Below are positions 8,781-17,478 of a stretch of DNA of 64,000 bases, piece by piece (the stretch's first letter is position 1; every line of letters begins with the position of its first letter). A model generated the notes under the pieces. That model saw only the letters and a program-made list of their open reading frames with translations, did not search any database and had not been told where the DNA came from. Source of the stretch: Polynucleobacter necessarius (GTDB taxonomy: Bacteria; Pseudomonadota; Gammaproteobacteria; Burkholderiales; Burkholderiaceae). The DNA lies in contig NZ_LT615228.1 in the NCBI RefSeq assembly GCF_900096765.1, positions 1,184,669-1,248,668 on the forward strand. Reading direction: 5' to 3'. The position numbers were made by a program, and so were the translations under genes.

Positions 8781-9212
8781 TTTTTTCTTAAAACATTCAA
8801 CTGCACGCAAATAGAACACAAAGCCATATTACGGTCACCTCAGGCTGTTAAGCTAGAGGGCTTAGCAATACTGATCTTACAAACTTCTTACGCCAACTTG
8901 AACCACAAAAAGCTTTTCATTCAAGGCATTACCACTTCTGGCAAACCATTTCGGCCCAGCGATTGGGCGGAGCGTCTTTGCGGGGTGATGGCTACCTTTC
9001 GCCCTCCAGGAGATTCTGGAGACCCTCGCTTCACTTATTCGCCCTATGTCAGACCAGTGCTAATTGCAAAAGTGAAATGCGTTGTTATTGATACCAGACT
9101 AGGCGACCTCGATCCAAGAGCTCTCGACTTTGTCATGAACTTTGCCAAAGACAACTGCTTACCAATCGAAGAGGCCTGTGAGTTCAACCCTGCTTCCCCA
9201 CCCCAGCCCTAA
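8775..9212 (+). CDS. DUF3579 family protein with unclear start
   Basis: Small conserved protein of unknown function, typical of betaproteobacteria. The family core is clear: KLFIQGIT, GKPFRPSDWAERLCGVM, YSPYVRP, VKCVVIDTRLGDLDPRALDFVMNFAKDN. The only ATG (8775) would make 145 residues, overlap the 5' end of argF and begin with unlike-family residues. The best ribosome-binding site, AGAGGG (8855-8860), sits 7 bases before an ATA (8868) and 10 before a CTG (8871). An in-frame TTG at 8898 is another option. The true protein is therefore probably about 105-115 residues from a non-ATG codon, or the start codon has mutated. The stop codon and the core are certain. Confidence 0.75.
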   Translation: MHFFLKTFNCTQIEHKAILRSPQAVKLEGLAILILQTSYANLNHKKLFIQGITTSGKPFRPSDWAERLCGVMATFRPPGDSGDPRFTYSPYVRPVLIAKVKCVVIDTRLGDLDPRALDFVMNFAKDNCLPIEEACEFNPASPPQP

Positions 9213-9243
9213 AAACAAAAACCCGCTCTGTTGAGGAGCGGGC
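9212..9243 (-). terminator. Rho-independent terminator of rpsT
   Basis: GAGCGGG/CCCGCTC stem (9236-9242 with 9222-9228) and a 7-base loop. On the minus strand it is followed by TTTTTGTTTTT, a strong U-tract. The A-rich side faces the DUF3579 stop, so it serves rpsT. Confidence 0.85.
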
Positions 9244-9292
9244 TTAGGTCGAAATGACGATTCGACCAGCCTAAAACTTTTACTAAACTAAA

Positions 9293-9559
9293 TTACGCTG
9301 CCATCGCCTTGATAGCCGCAGACAAACGTGACTTTTGACGTGCTGCAGTATTTTTATGGGCGATCTTTTTGTCAGCAATCTTATCGATTGTTGCTTGAGC
9401 CGCTACGAATACTTTCGCTGCAGCTACTTTATCGCCAGCTTCGATTGCTTTACGAACTGCCTTAATGGAAGTGCGGAGCTTAGAACGCAAACTAGAATTG
9501 TGCTCGTTCTGTTTTACTGCCTGGCGTGCGCGCTTACGCGCTTGTGCGGTATTGGCCAT
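9293..9559 (-). CDS. rpsT: 30S ribosomal protein S20
   Basis: Primary 16S rRNA-binding protein of the small subunit. It is 88 residues, very basic and alanine-rich, with the standard start [31 protein letters not shown] and the helical [16 protein letters not shown] end. It is a single gene transcribed away from murJ, as in many proteobacteria. AAGG lies 8 bases before the ATG. A strong terminator follows. Confidence 0.98.
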   Translation of the reverse strand: MANTAQARKRARQAVKQNEHNSSLRSKLRTSIKAVRKAIEAGDKVAAAKVFVAAQATIDKIADKKIAHKNTAARQKSRLSAAIKAMAA

Positions 9560-9722
9560 CCTTTAAACCTTGCCTCTATAAATTGCAAAATGCGATTAGT
9601 TAAAAATCTCGCGGACTTGCATTATTCCTACATTATTCCTAAGCAAGCTCGCCAAAACCCAAGATTTTACCTTAAAGGGGCAAAAAAGCCCAGTCCGACC
9701 ATAAATAGGTGAAAATCGGCTC

Positions 9723-11276
9723 ATGAACCTGCTTTCCGCCGCCGCCAAGGTCAGCTCCCTGACCATGCTGTCCCGCATTACAGGCCTCCTGAGGGAGACT
9801 TTGATAGCCCGTAGCTTTGGGGCATCCGAGTGGACAGACGCCTTTAATGTAGCTTTTAGGCTACCGAATTTGCTCCGACGTCTGTTTGCCGAAGGGGCCT
9901 TTTCCCAGGCTTTTGTACCGATTTTGGGCGAAATTGCCACAGATGAGGACCAAACTAAGGCCAAAACCCTCATCAATGCGGTTGCTACGCTCTTATTTTG
10001 GGCTTTGCTGCTCACGGTATTAATTGGCGTAATTGGCGCCCCAGTGCTTATTTTGGTCATTGCTACAGGCTTTAGCGGTGGAACCGCTTATGAAGCAAGC
10101 GTGGTAATGACGCGGATGATGTTTCCGTATATCGGCCTCATTTCGATGGTTTCATTATCCGCAGGCATTTTGAACACTTATCATCGCTTTGCAATTCCAG
10201 CCTTTACACCTGTTTTGCTAAATCTCGCCTTGATTGGCAGCGCCATCTTTTTAGCGCCCCACCTAGCCCAACCCATTTACGCATTAAGTATTGGCGTACT
10301 GCTGGGTGGAATTTTGCAGCTAGCCATTCAAGTTCCAGCACTCTCCCGCCTTGGATTGTTGCCGCGCATTGGATTACTGCCGGGAGCTATTCGGTCCGCC
10401 ATTACAAACCCTGATGCTAGGCGAGTAATGAAATTAATGGGGCCCGCTGTGTTCGCAGTATCCGTTGCGCAAATTTCCTTAATTATCAATACCAATATTG
10501 CATCGCGCTTACAAGCAGGGAGCGTTTCTTGGCTCTCTTATGCCGATCGATTGATGGAATTTCCTACCGCTTTACTCGGCGTTGCCTTGGGCACTGTTCT
10601 TTTACCAAGCCTGAGCAAAGCAAACGCCAAAAATGATTTGGCCCATGCAGGCGAATTATTAATTTGGGGTTTGCAGCTAACCTTCTTGCTTGCTGCACCA
10701 TCAGCTGTAGCCTTATTTATTTTCGGAGAGCCATTAGCCGCTGTGCTGTATCACTACGGCAAATTTAATGCGCTAGATGTACTCATGACACAACGTGCAC
10801 TGGCGGCATATGGCGTTGGATTAATTGGCTTAATCTTGGTGAAAATTTTGGCGCCAGGCTTTTATTCACGACAAGATATTCGTACTCCAGTCAAAATTGG
10901 CTTGCTCGTGTTAGTGGCCACTCAATTAGCCAACCTTGTTTTTGTACCATGGCTTGGGCATGCTGGCCTGGCTTTATCTGTTGGAACAGGGGCCTGCCTT
11001 AATGCCGCCCTATTATGGGCTGGACTTCATCGTAGAGGCGCCTTACCTAATGCAGCCTGGGCTAAGTACTTGGGCCAGCTATTTTTAGCTCTGACTCCTT
11101 TCTCTGGGGTTCTTCTATATGCCGCCAATGCCCATAATTGGATTGCACTGCAAGCCGACCCTTGGACGCGCATTGGCTTACTAGCCTTATGGCTGGGTAT
11201 AGCGGCCTTGGTTTACTTTGGCGCGTTAGCCTTAGTTGGAATTCGCTGGCAAAAATTCTTACGTCATGCAAAATAG
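9723..11276 (+). CDS. murJ: Lipid II flippase MurJ (MviN)
   Basis: Inner-membrane MOP-superfamily flippase that moves the peptidoglycan precursor lipid II to the periplasmic face. The 517 residues are consistent with 14 membrane helices. Conserved features include the N-terminal SSLTMLSRITGLLRETLIARSFG, the FRLPNLLRRLFAEGAFSQAFVPI loop with the essential Arg residues, and the central YADRLMEFPTALLGVALGTVLLPSLS segment. It is divergent from rpsT, the usual proteobacterial arrangement. The next gene starts 5 bases after its stop, so the two are likely co-transcribed. Confidence 0.97.
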   Translation: MNLLSAAAKVSSLTMLSRITGLLRETLIARSFGASEWTDAFNVAFRLPNLLRRLFAEGAFSQAFVPILGEIATDEDQTKAKTLINAVATLLFWALLLTVLIGVIGAPVLILVIATGFSGGTAYEASVVMTRMMFPYIGLISMVSLSAGILNTYHRFAIPAFTPVLLNLALIGSAIFLAPHLAQPIYALSIGVLLGGILQLAIQVPALSRLGLLPRIGLLPGAIRSAITNPDARRVMKLMGPAVFAVSVAQISLIINTNIASRLQAGSVSWLSYADRLMEFPTALLGVALGTVLLPSLSKANAKNDLAHAGELLIWGLQLTFLLAAPSAVALFIFGEPLAAVLYHYGKFNALDVLMTQRALAAYGVGLIGLILVKILAPGFYSRQDIRTPVKIGLLVLVATQLANLVFVPWLGHAGLALSVGTGACLNAALLWAGLHRRGALPNAAWAKYLGQLFLALTPFSGVLLYAANAHNWIALQADPWTRIGLLALWLGIAALVYFGALALVGIRWQKFLRHAK

Positions 11277-11281
11277 GATCT

Positions 11282-12124
11282 ATGCCAACACAACAACTCG
11301 ACTACTTCACTTCTTTAGTTACCGAAGATGAGCATTTTCCTTTAACGGAATCTGCGATCGCTGTCGCACAGCATGCGTATCCCGATCTAGATGTTCAAGG
11401 CGTGCAAGACAAGCTTGATGAACTTGGTAATCAATTAAAAAAGCGCGTCACCCCAGATACATCACCTGTTCAACGTTTGCAGATTCTGAAGCACTTTTTT
11501 TATAACGAATTGGGTTTTGGCCCCAATCCGAATGATTTTTATGCGCCAGAAAATTCGTATTTGCATTATGTGCTAGAGAATCGCCGGGGTATTCCTATTT
11601 CGCTAGCCATTCTGATGATGGAGCTAGGGCAACAAATTGGTTTGAAGATTCGCGGCGTGTCATTTCCTAATCACTTCATGATGCGCATCTCCCTGCAACA
11701 AGGCGAAGTGATCATGGACCCATTGACCGGCGAATCCCTGTCTAAAAATCAATTACAAGAAATGCTCGACCCCTACCTCGATGCCAAAGGATATCGCGGA
11801 GAGCTCAGCCTACCGCTCAACCTCTTTTTGCGAGCGTCAAGTTCAAGAGAAATTCTGTCGCGCTTCTTAAGAAATCTCAAAATGATCTATTCAGAGCACG
11901 AACGCTGGGAACGTTTACTTGGCATCCAAGAGCGTTTGGTTATCCTGTTGCCAGACTCTATCGAGGAAGTTCGTGATCGCGGTCTGATCTTTGCGCAACT
12001 AGAGTATCTGCGTCCGGCTCTAGAGGATATGCATCGCTATCTCAGCGAAGCACCTGAAGCTGAAGATGCAAGCGATATTCGCGAGCATATTGCTACTCTA
12101 GAAGGCCAAACCAAACTGCACTAA
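11282..12124 (+). CDS. SirB1 family protein (transglutaminase-like)
   Basis: Cytoplasmic protein of the SirB1/transglutaminase-like family, role not established. The chosen ATG at 11282 gives 280 residues and follows AGGATCT just after the murJ stop; a longer in-frame opening inside murJ is not credible. The core LRHYFYNELGF-like segment (LKHFFYNELGFGPNPNDFYAPENSY), LENRRGIPISLAILMMELG and GLKIRGVSFPNHFMMR are family hallmarks. The cysteine of true transglutaminases is not evident at the expected place, so enzymatic activity is doubtful. The C-terminal third is helical and TPR-like. Confidence 0.88.
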   Translation: MPTQQLDYFTSLVTEDEHFPLTESAIAVAQHAYPDLDVQGVQDKLDELGNQLKKRVTPDTSPVQRLQILKHFFYNELGFGPNPNDFYAPENSYLHYVLENRRGIPISLAILMMELGQQIGLKIRGVSFPNHFMMRISLQQGEVIMDPLTGESLSKNQLQEMLDPYLDAKGYRGELSLPLNLFLRASSSREILSRFLRNLKMIYSEHERWERLLGIQERLVILLPDSIEEVRDRGLIFAQLEYLRPALEDMHRYLSEAPEAEDASDIREHIATLEGQTKLH

Positions 12125-12139
12125 GAAATCTCACGCTGC

Positions 12140-12784
12140 TTATTTTTTCTTGCGCTGAAAAACCTTATAGATTGCAGCAAAGACCACAGGCACTGCAGCA
12201 GCACCTATACCAATTAAAACAATCACATTCAGGTTTTGGCGAATAATCGGGATATTGCCAAAGAAATATCCAGCAATCACCAAACCAAACACCCAAAGTG
12301 CTGCCCCCGTAATATTAAAAAACTGAAAGCGCGAGAATTTCATCTCGGAGACGCCGGCGATAAATGGCGCGAATGTTCTGATAATGGGCAAGAAGCGCGC
12401 CAAGATAATGGTTTTACCACCATGCTTTTCATAAAAGGCATGTGTTTTTAGCAGAGCCCCTTGATCAATCCAGCGCGATTGACTGCTAAACACTTTCTTG
12501 CCAATCCAGCGACCGATGAAATAGTTCACTGTATTACCCGCAACTGCTGCAAACAATAAGCCCAAAGATAGACTAAGGATATTGAAATGTTCAGTAGCGC
12601 AGTAAGCTCCTGCAATAAAAAGTAGTGAATCGCCCGGCAAAAATGGTGCAATCACTAAACCCGTTTCTGCAAACACAATTGCAAATAGCAAGCCATATGC
12701 CCAAGGACCATATTGCGAAATCACTATATCGAGATGTTTATCAATGTGAAGCAATAAGTCACTAATTTGTAAAAGGGTATCCAT
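12140..12784 (-). CDS. DedA family membrane protein
   Basis: Inner-membrane protein of the DedA/VTT superfamily, linked to lipid carrier recycling (undecaprenyl phosphate or phospholipid scrambling) and membrane-potential upkeep. It has 214 residues with about five hydrophobic segments. Family signatures include FAETGLVIAPFLPGDSLLFIAG, GNTVNYFIGRWIG, FYEKHGGKTIILARFLPIIRTFAPFIAGVSEM (with the conserved Arg-Phe-x-Pro) and a Lys/Arg-rich C-terminus. Convergent with the SirB1-like gene and divergent from miaA. Which DedA subgroup it belongs to cannot be decided from the sequence alone. Confidence 0.92.
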   Translation of the reverse strand: MDTLLQISDLLLHIDKHLDIVISQYGPWAYGLLFAIVFAETGLVIAPFLPGDSLLFIAGAYCATEHFNILSLSLGLLFAAVAGNTVNYFIGRWIGKKVFSSQSRWIDQGALLKTHAFYEKHGGKTIILARFLPIIRTFAPFIAGVSEMKFSRFQFFNITGAALWVFGLVIAGYFFGNIPIIRQNLNVIVLIGIGAAAVPVVFAAIYKVFQRKKK

Positions 12785-12840
12785 CTAATCGCTCTCTGCT
12801 AAGGTTTGATGCGGATATTAACAGGCTCGTATAATGAGGC

Positions 12841-13839
12841 ATGCAAACTGAACCTCACATTCAGCCTATGCAGCCATCAAAACAGGATCCCGTATTGTGC
12901 ATTGTGGGGCCTACTGGTGCTGGCAAAACCCGTCTCGCCATGTCCTTAGCTGAACATGCTCAATCTATTGGCCAAACCATTGAGCTCATCAGCATGGATT
13001 CTGCTTTGGTGTATCGCGGACTTGATATTGGTAGTGCGAAACCCAGTAAAGTCGAGCAAGCTGCGGTGATTCACCATCTCATCGATATTCTTGAGCCCAC
13101 TGAAGTTTATTCAGCAGCGCGCTTCGCCAATGATGCAAAAAGACTTTGCAAAGAAATTCGTGAAAGAGGAAATATCCCTGTTGTAGTTGGGGGCACCATG
13201 CTCTACTGGAGAGCTTGGGTTTATGGACTCTCCCCTCTACCACCAGCGAATCCCAAAATTCGAGCGCGCCTAGATGAGGAAGGAAAAACAATAGGCTGGC
13301 CAGCTATGCATCAGAGACTTGCTCGCATCGATCCCAAAACTGCCCAGCGTCTTGAGTCCAATGATTCACAGCGAGTGCAGCGAGCGCTCGAGGTATTTGA
13401 AGTTACTGGCAAACCAATGTCAGATTTGCTTGCGCAATCCCCCAGCGAGGATGGCAGAGAGAGTTCTACTATTCCTGATTGGATCAATTTGATTTCACTA
13501 GAACCTGCGGATCGCAAACAATTGCATCAAAATTTAGAAAAACGCTTTGATGAAATGTTGGCCGCAGGATTTCTAGATGAGGTGAGGGTCTTGCGTACCA
13601 ATCCAGAACTTCATGCCGACCTGCCTGCGATTCGCTCAGTAGGCTATCGCCAAGCTTGGGAACATCTCAATGAAGAAATTGATTTAGAGCAAATGCGCTA
13701 CAAAGCACTAGCGGCAACTCGCCAATTAGGAAAACGTCAGTTAACTTGGCTCAGAGCGATTACTGGCAGAAAAACTTTTGACCCCTTCAACCCTCATGAG
13801 ATGAAGGCGGCCATTGAGTACTGCAAAAATAGTTTGTAG
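12841..13839 (+). CDS. miaA: tRNA dimethylallyltransferase MiaA
   Basis: Adds the dimethylallyl group to A37 of tRNAs that read UNN codons. It has 332 residues. The P-loop IVGPTGAGKT is at 21-30, followed by the conserved ISMDSALVYRGLDIGSAKP (DSALVYRG replaces the commoner DSMQVYRG/DSALIYRG) and the GGTMLYWRAWVYGLSPLP segment. The C-terminal block has AIRSVGYRQAWEHL and the ATRQLGKRQLTWLR helix. An internal ATG ten codons in is an alternative start. It precedes the convergent purM. Confidence 0.96.
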   Translation: MQTEPHIQPMQPSKQDPVLCIVGPTGAGKTRLAMSLAEHAQSIGQTIELISMDSALVYRGLDIGSAKPSKVEQAAVIHHLIDILEPTEVYSAARFANDAKRLCKEIRERGNIPVVVGGTMLYWRAWVYGLSPLPPANPKIRARLDEEGKTIGWPAMHQRLARIDPKTAQRLESNDSQRVQRALEVFEVTGKPMSDLLAQSPSEDGRESSTIPDWINLISLEPADRKQLHQNLEKRFDEMLAAGFLDEVRVLRTNPELHADLPAIRSVGYRQAWEHLNEEIDLEQMRYKALAATRQLGKRQLTWLRAITGRKTFDPFNPHEMKAAIEYCKNSL

Positions 13840-13867
13840 TACTTTGTTGAGCGCCGATGAATGCAGA

Positions 13868-14929
13868 TTAAATAACAATAGTCTGGGGTGCGTCTTTAGG
13901 ACGCTCTACTACCTCACCAACCGTCCAAGCTTTTAAGCCTTGGGCAGTTAATGACTTAATCGCTGTATCAGCCTGAGCAGGAGACACAATCACTACCATG
14001 CCAATGCCGCAGTTAAATACACGCACCATCTCGGCATCGGCAACGCCACCCTTCATTTGCAACCAACGGAAGAGCGCTGGCATTTCCCAGCTGTCACGAT
14101 GCAATACTGCTTGAGTATTTTCAGGTAACACGCGTGGCACGTTATCAACTAAGCCACCGCCAGTAATGTGTGCCATGCCTTTGACATCCACTTCAGAGAT
14201 CAACTTCAAGAGTGGCTTGACATAAATTTCTGTTGGCGCCATCACGACGTCGCCGAGCGGACGTCCACCTAAATCATCGCTTGGTTTTGCGCCAGCACGC
14301 TCAATAATTTTGCGTACCAAAGAATAACCATTTGAGTGAGCCCCGCTTGAGCCAATAGCCAGCACCACATCACCTGGAACAATAGTGTTACCAGTAATAA
14401 TTTTAGATTTTTCAACAGCGCCAACTGCAAAGCCAGCTAAATCATATTCACCCGGAGGATACATGCCAGGCATTTCTGCTGTTTCACCCCCAATTAATGC
14501 GCAACCAGACAACTCGCAACCTTTAGCAATTCCACCAACAACCGTAGCCGCTGTATCAACAGTCAACTTACCGCATGCAAAATAATCCAAGAAAAAGAGA
14601 GGCTCAGCACCCTGAACGAGAATATCGTTCACGCTCATTGCAACCAAGTCCTGGCCGATGGTGTCATGACGGTTCCACTCAAAAGCCAATCTCAACTTGG
14701 TGCCTACACCATCGGTGCCCGACACCAATACGGGCTCCTTGTAGCGCTTAGGTACCTCGAATAGAGCCCCAAAACCACCAATTCCAGCCAAAACACCTTC
14801 CCGCATGGTTTTTTTGGCCAAGGGCTTAATGCGGTCAACCAAATCATCTCCCGCATCAATATCGACACCAGCGTCACGATAGGAAAGGCCTTTTGAGGAA
14901 GAATTAGTAGATGAAGTAGATGAAGTCAT
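13868..14929 (-). CDS. purM: Phosphoribosylformylglycinamidine cyclo-ligase (AIR synthase)
   Basis: Fifth step of purine synthesis: closes FGAM to AIR with ATP. It has 353 residues. A short Ser/Thr-rich N-terminus (1-13) precedes [23 protein letters not shown]. The PurM signatures [30 protein letters not shown] and [18 protein letters not shown] follow. It faces the PerM-family gene divergently and converges with miaA, a neighbourhood common in Burkholderiales (purM/perM/hda/pcnB/folK). Confidence 0.97.
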   Translation of the reverse strand: MTSSTSSTNSSSKGLSYRDAGVDIDAGDDLVDRIKPLAKKTMREGVLAGIGGFGALFEVPKRYKEPVLVSGTDGVGTKLRLAFEWNRHDTIGQDLVAMSVNDILVQGAEPLFFLDYFACGKLTVDTAATVVGGIAKGCELSGCALIGGETAEMPGMYPPGEYDLAGFAVGAVEKSKIITGNTIVPGDVVLAIGSSGAHSNGYSLVRKIIERAGAKPSDDLGGRPLGDVVMAPTEIYVKPLLKLISEVDVKGMAHITGGGLVDNVPRVLPENTQAVLHRDSWEMPALFRWLQMKGGVADAEMVRVFNCGIGMVVIVSPAQADTAIKSLTAQGLKAWTVGEVVERPKDAPQTIVI

Positions 14930-15001
14930 GTCTAGGCAGGAATATTAGTAAAAAATGCTACTGGGTCAGTAGAATCATTGAATTCTAGAGGATTACTCGT
15001 C

Positions 15002-16004
15002 ATGGCTGAAATTTTTACCCCCTTTTTTTACCCCTTTTTTAAGCTCATTCATTCTGGCGTACGCCCTGCGCCCTGTTTGTTTATGGCTTGAGAGGCATCA
15101 ATTACCACGCGGCTTGGCAGCCGCCCTGGCCATGATTTTTGGCTTAACTCTGATTTTTCTGGTTTTCAGTCTTTTAATTGGACTTCTGAAATATGAAATC
15201 CCCTTAATTAAGGCGCAAATTCCAAACTGGATCGCCAACACACAAACTTGGCTTGGCCCCAAATTGACGCTACTTCATATCAACTTTGATTGGGGAACAC
15301 TCAAGGTTGATGCCATTCTGAAAATCACCGAGCACATTAATGAAAATGCCGACACCTTGATGAGCTCAGCAATTGACACTGTCTTATTGTCTGGTAGCTC
15401 TGTCATTGCCGGATTTGTAAATGCTGTACTCATTATTTTTGTTGTGTTTTATTTATTAATTGATTGGTCGCATTTTTTTAGCTTGCTAAAGTCCATCGTA
15501 CCAATTCGCGCCCAAGAAACCGTTCATCACCTCGCAATGCATACGGATGGTCTGCTCTCCCAGTATTTGCGCGGCATGCTCATCGTCATTTCAATCATGG
15601 CTGTTTTTTACAGCATTGGATTAAGCATCATCGGTGTAAAAGGTGCTGTGGCATTAGGAGTTTTTACCGCCCTAATGATTGTGATTCCCTACGTTGGAAT
15701 AGCCCTAGGCTTAAGCCTAGCGGTAGTCTCCGCACTACTGCAATTTGGACCAAATTCTGAAATTCTTGGCGTACTCATTGTGTTTGGTATCGGCCAATTC
15801 ATAGAAGGCTTTTTCTTAACACCCCGTTTGGTTGGGGAACGTATCGGCCTTCATCCCGTGGCAGTACTGTTTGCATTGTTGCTATTTGGAAAATTATTTG
15901 GATTTTTTGGCGTGCTACTAGCCTTACCAATTAGTGCAGTAGGTCTCGTATTGATTAAATATCTTTGGTCAACTTATACGCAAAGTACTTGGTATCAAAA
16001 ATAA
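15002..16004 (+). pseudogene. AI-2E/PerM family transporter with broken 5' end
   Basis: The family comprises inner-membrane proteins of about 350 residues with eight membrane helices. The body is intact and starts in the conserved FILAYALRPVCLWLERHQLPRG; it ends with FGIGQFIEGFFLTPRLVGERIGLHPV. No ATG begins this frame before 15132; the first near-start is a TTG at 15114, inside helix 1/2. The ATG at 15002 has a good ribosome-binding site (AGAGGA) but reads another frame and stops at 15092. The frames would join if the 7-T run at 15023-15029 had six T. Upstream, the homologous frame reads WLKFLPPFFTPFL back to a stop at 14979, so part of the N-terminus is also missing. Decay, sequencing error or phase variation are all possible. 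Confidence 0.65.
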
Positions 16005-16014
16005 TATTGCTTGA

Positions 16015-16779
16015 ATGAATAAATCCCCCCTTCCAAAGCAATTTGCTTTAGATCTGAGCCATCCCCCCAAAGCAAGTCTAGATAATTATTTAGCAGGCAA
16101 AGATCTCGCACTAGTTTCATGTTTGCAAGCCATTTGCAGCTCTTGGAAACAGCTTACTGAGACAACAATTTCTAACTCAGATAATCCACTCAATCATCGC
16201 TGGATATATTGGTGGGGACCATCTGGGTCAGGACGGACTCATTTACTTGAAGCCATCCAAAATGCTGCACACGACTCTCAGCTCGAATGCTTTGCATTAA
16301 AACCGAGCGAGCATATTTCTTGGGTGCGCCTTGAAGAGGGCATTGAAAAGCTTGCCCAAATAGAGGTGCCCTCTATCATTACTGTTGATGATGTTGACCG
16401 CCTGGATGAGCGCTTGGTGGGGGCCTTATTTCGAATTCTGAACCAAGTTCAAGCCAGTAAAAATATTCATATTTTCATGAGCGGCAATGCGGCTCCAGCC
16501 AGCTTAGGGCTTCGAGAGGACCTACGGACTCGTTTAGGCTGGGGCTTAATCTTCCAGACCCAGCTTTTAGACGATGATGAGAAAATACAAGCAATAGAGC
16601 TCGCCGCCAAAGCAAGGGGTTTAGTGCTCTCACCAGATGTCCTGCCTTGGTTGCTGAACCGTTTTTATCGTGACATGCCTAATCTCATGGCTTTAATTGA
16701 TGCTTTGGATGCGTATTCTTTAGAAACTAAACGTGCTGTAACCTTGCCACTGGTACGCGAGCTTTTACAGCCCAATTAA
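16015..16779 (+). CDS. hda: Hda, DnaA-like regulatory inactivator
   Basis: AAA+ protein related to DnaA domain III that, with the DNA-loaded sliding clamp, triggers hydrolysis of DnaA-bound ATP after initiation. It has 254 residues and lacks the DnaA DNA-binding domain. An N-terminal clamp-binding-like QFALDL (9-14) precedes the AAA+ core, with Walker A WWGPSGSGRTHLL, where the usual Lys of GKT is Arg, as in several Hda/DnaA-like proteins. Walker B is IITVDDVDRL. The arginine-finger region is LREDLRTRLGWGL. It sits 11 bases after the PerM-family gene, as in other Burkholderiales. Confidence 0.92.
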   Translation: MNKSPLPKQFALDLSHPPKASLDNYLAGKDLALVSCLQAICSSWKQLTETTISNSDNPLNHRWIYWWGPSGSGRTHLLEAIQNAAHDSQLECFALKPSEHISWVRLEEGIEKLAQIEVPSIITVDDVDRLDERLVGALFRILNQVQASKNIHIFMSGNAAPASLGLREDLRTRLGWGLIFQTQLLDDDEKIQAIELAAKARGLVLSPDVLPWLLNRFYRDMPNLMALIDALDAYSLETKRAVTLPLVRELLQPN

Positions 16780-16797
16780 TTATTCGACATTTCATTC

Positions 16798-17478
16798 GTG
16801 ACTCAACTAGCCCTTTTTGATTTAGACCACACCCTCCTTCCTTGCGATAGCGACTATGAGTGGGGACAATTTTTGGCGCGCATTGGCGTGGTTGATAGCA
16901 AATACTATGCGCAGCAAAATGAGCGCTTTTATCAAGACTATAAAGATGGCAAGCTTGATATTCATGAATTTCTACGCTTTGCCCTAAAGCCGCTCTCAGA
17001 ACACTCTCGCACCCAACTCAAAGAGTGGCACGATGCATTTATGGAGGAAGTGATCCACGGTCAATTGCGTCAGCAGGCATTTGACTTGATCAAGCGCCAT
17101 CAAGACGCAGGCGATCTTTGCTGCGTCATTACAGCAACCAACAGCTTTGTCACTCGCCCCATTGTGGAGAGTTTTGGTATTGAGCACCTGATTGCCACAG
17201 AGCCAGCCACTATAGATAACCAGCCTTTGGCCAACTACACTGGCGAAGTAAAAGGCACCCCCAATTTTCGTGAAGGCAAGATTCAAAATCTTCACGACTG
17301 GCTAGCATCTCAAAAACTCTCTTTAGATGCTTTGCCGTATAGCTATTTTTACTCTGACTCGATCAACGACTTACCTCTACTTGAAAAGGTCAGTCGCCCG
17401 GTTGCTACTAACCCAGATGATCGCTTACGCAATGAAGCCAATCAGCGAAACTGGCCAATTCTCGAACTGTTTGCATGA
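16798..17478 (+). CDS. HAD-IB family hydrolase (SerB-like phosphatase)
   Basis: Haloacid-dehalogenase superfamily phosphatase, subfamily IB. It has 226 residues, starting at GTG (16798). Motif I is LALFDLDHTLLPCDSD with the Asp nucleophile at residue 8 and general acid Asp10. Motif II is VITATNSFV. Motif III is YSDSINDLPLL. The substrate is not fixed by sequence; relatives act on phosphoserine or other small phosphomonoesters, and some are linked to phospholipid turnover. It lies between hda (18 bases) and pcnB (overlapping ATGA), so it is translated in the same operon. Confidence 0.9.
   Translation: MTQLALFDLDHTLLPCDSDYEWGQFLARIGVVDSKYYAQQNERFYQDYKDGKLDIHEFLRFALKPLSEHSRTQLKEWHDAFMEEVIHGQLRQQAFDLIKRHQDAGDLCCVITATNSFVTRPIVESFGIEHLIATEPATIDNQPLANYTGEVKGTPNFREGKIQNLHDWLASQKLSLDALPYSYFYSDSINDLPLLEKVSRPVATNPDDRLRNEANQRNWPILELFA

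Noticed and set aside
16198..16270. Hda as inactive because its Walker A has Arg instead of Lys (GPSGSGRT)
   Set aside because: Several Hda/DnaA-related proteins tolerate changes here and the rest of the AAA+ core is intact, so loss of function is not supported.
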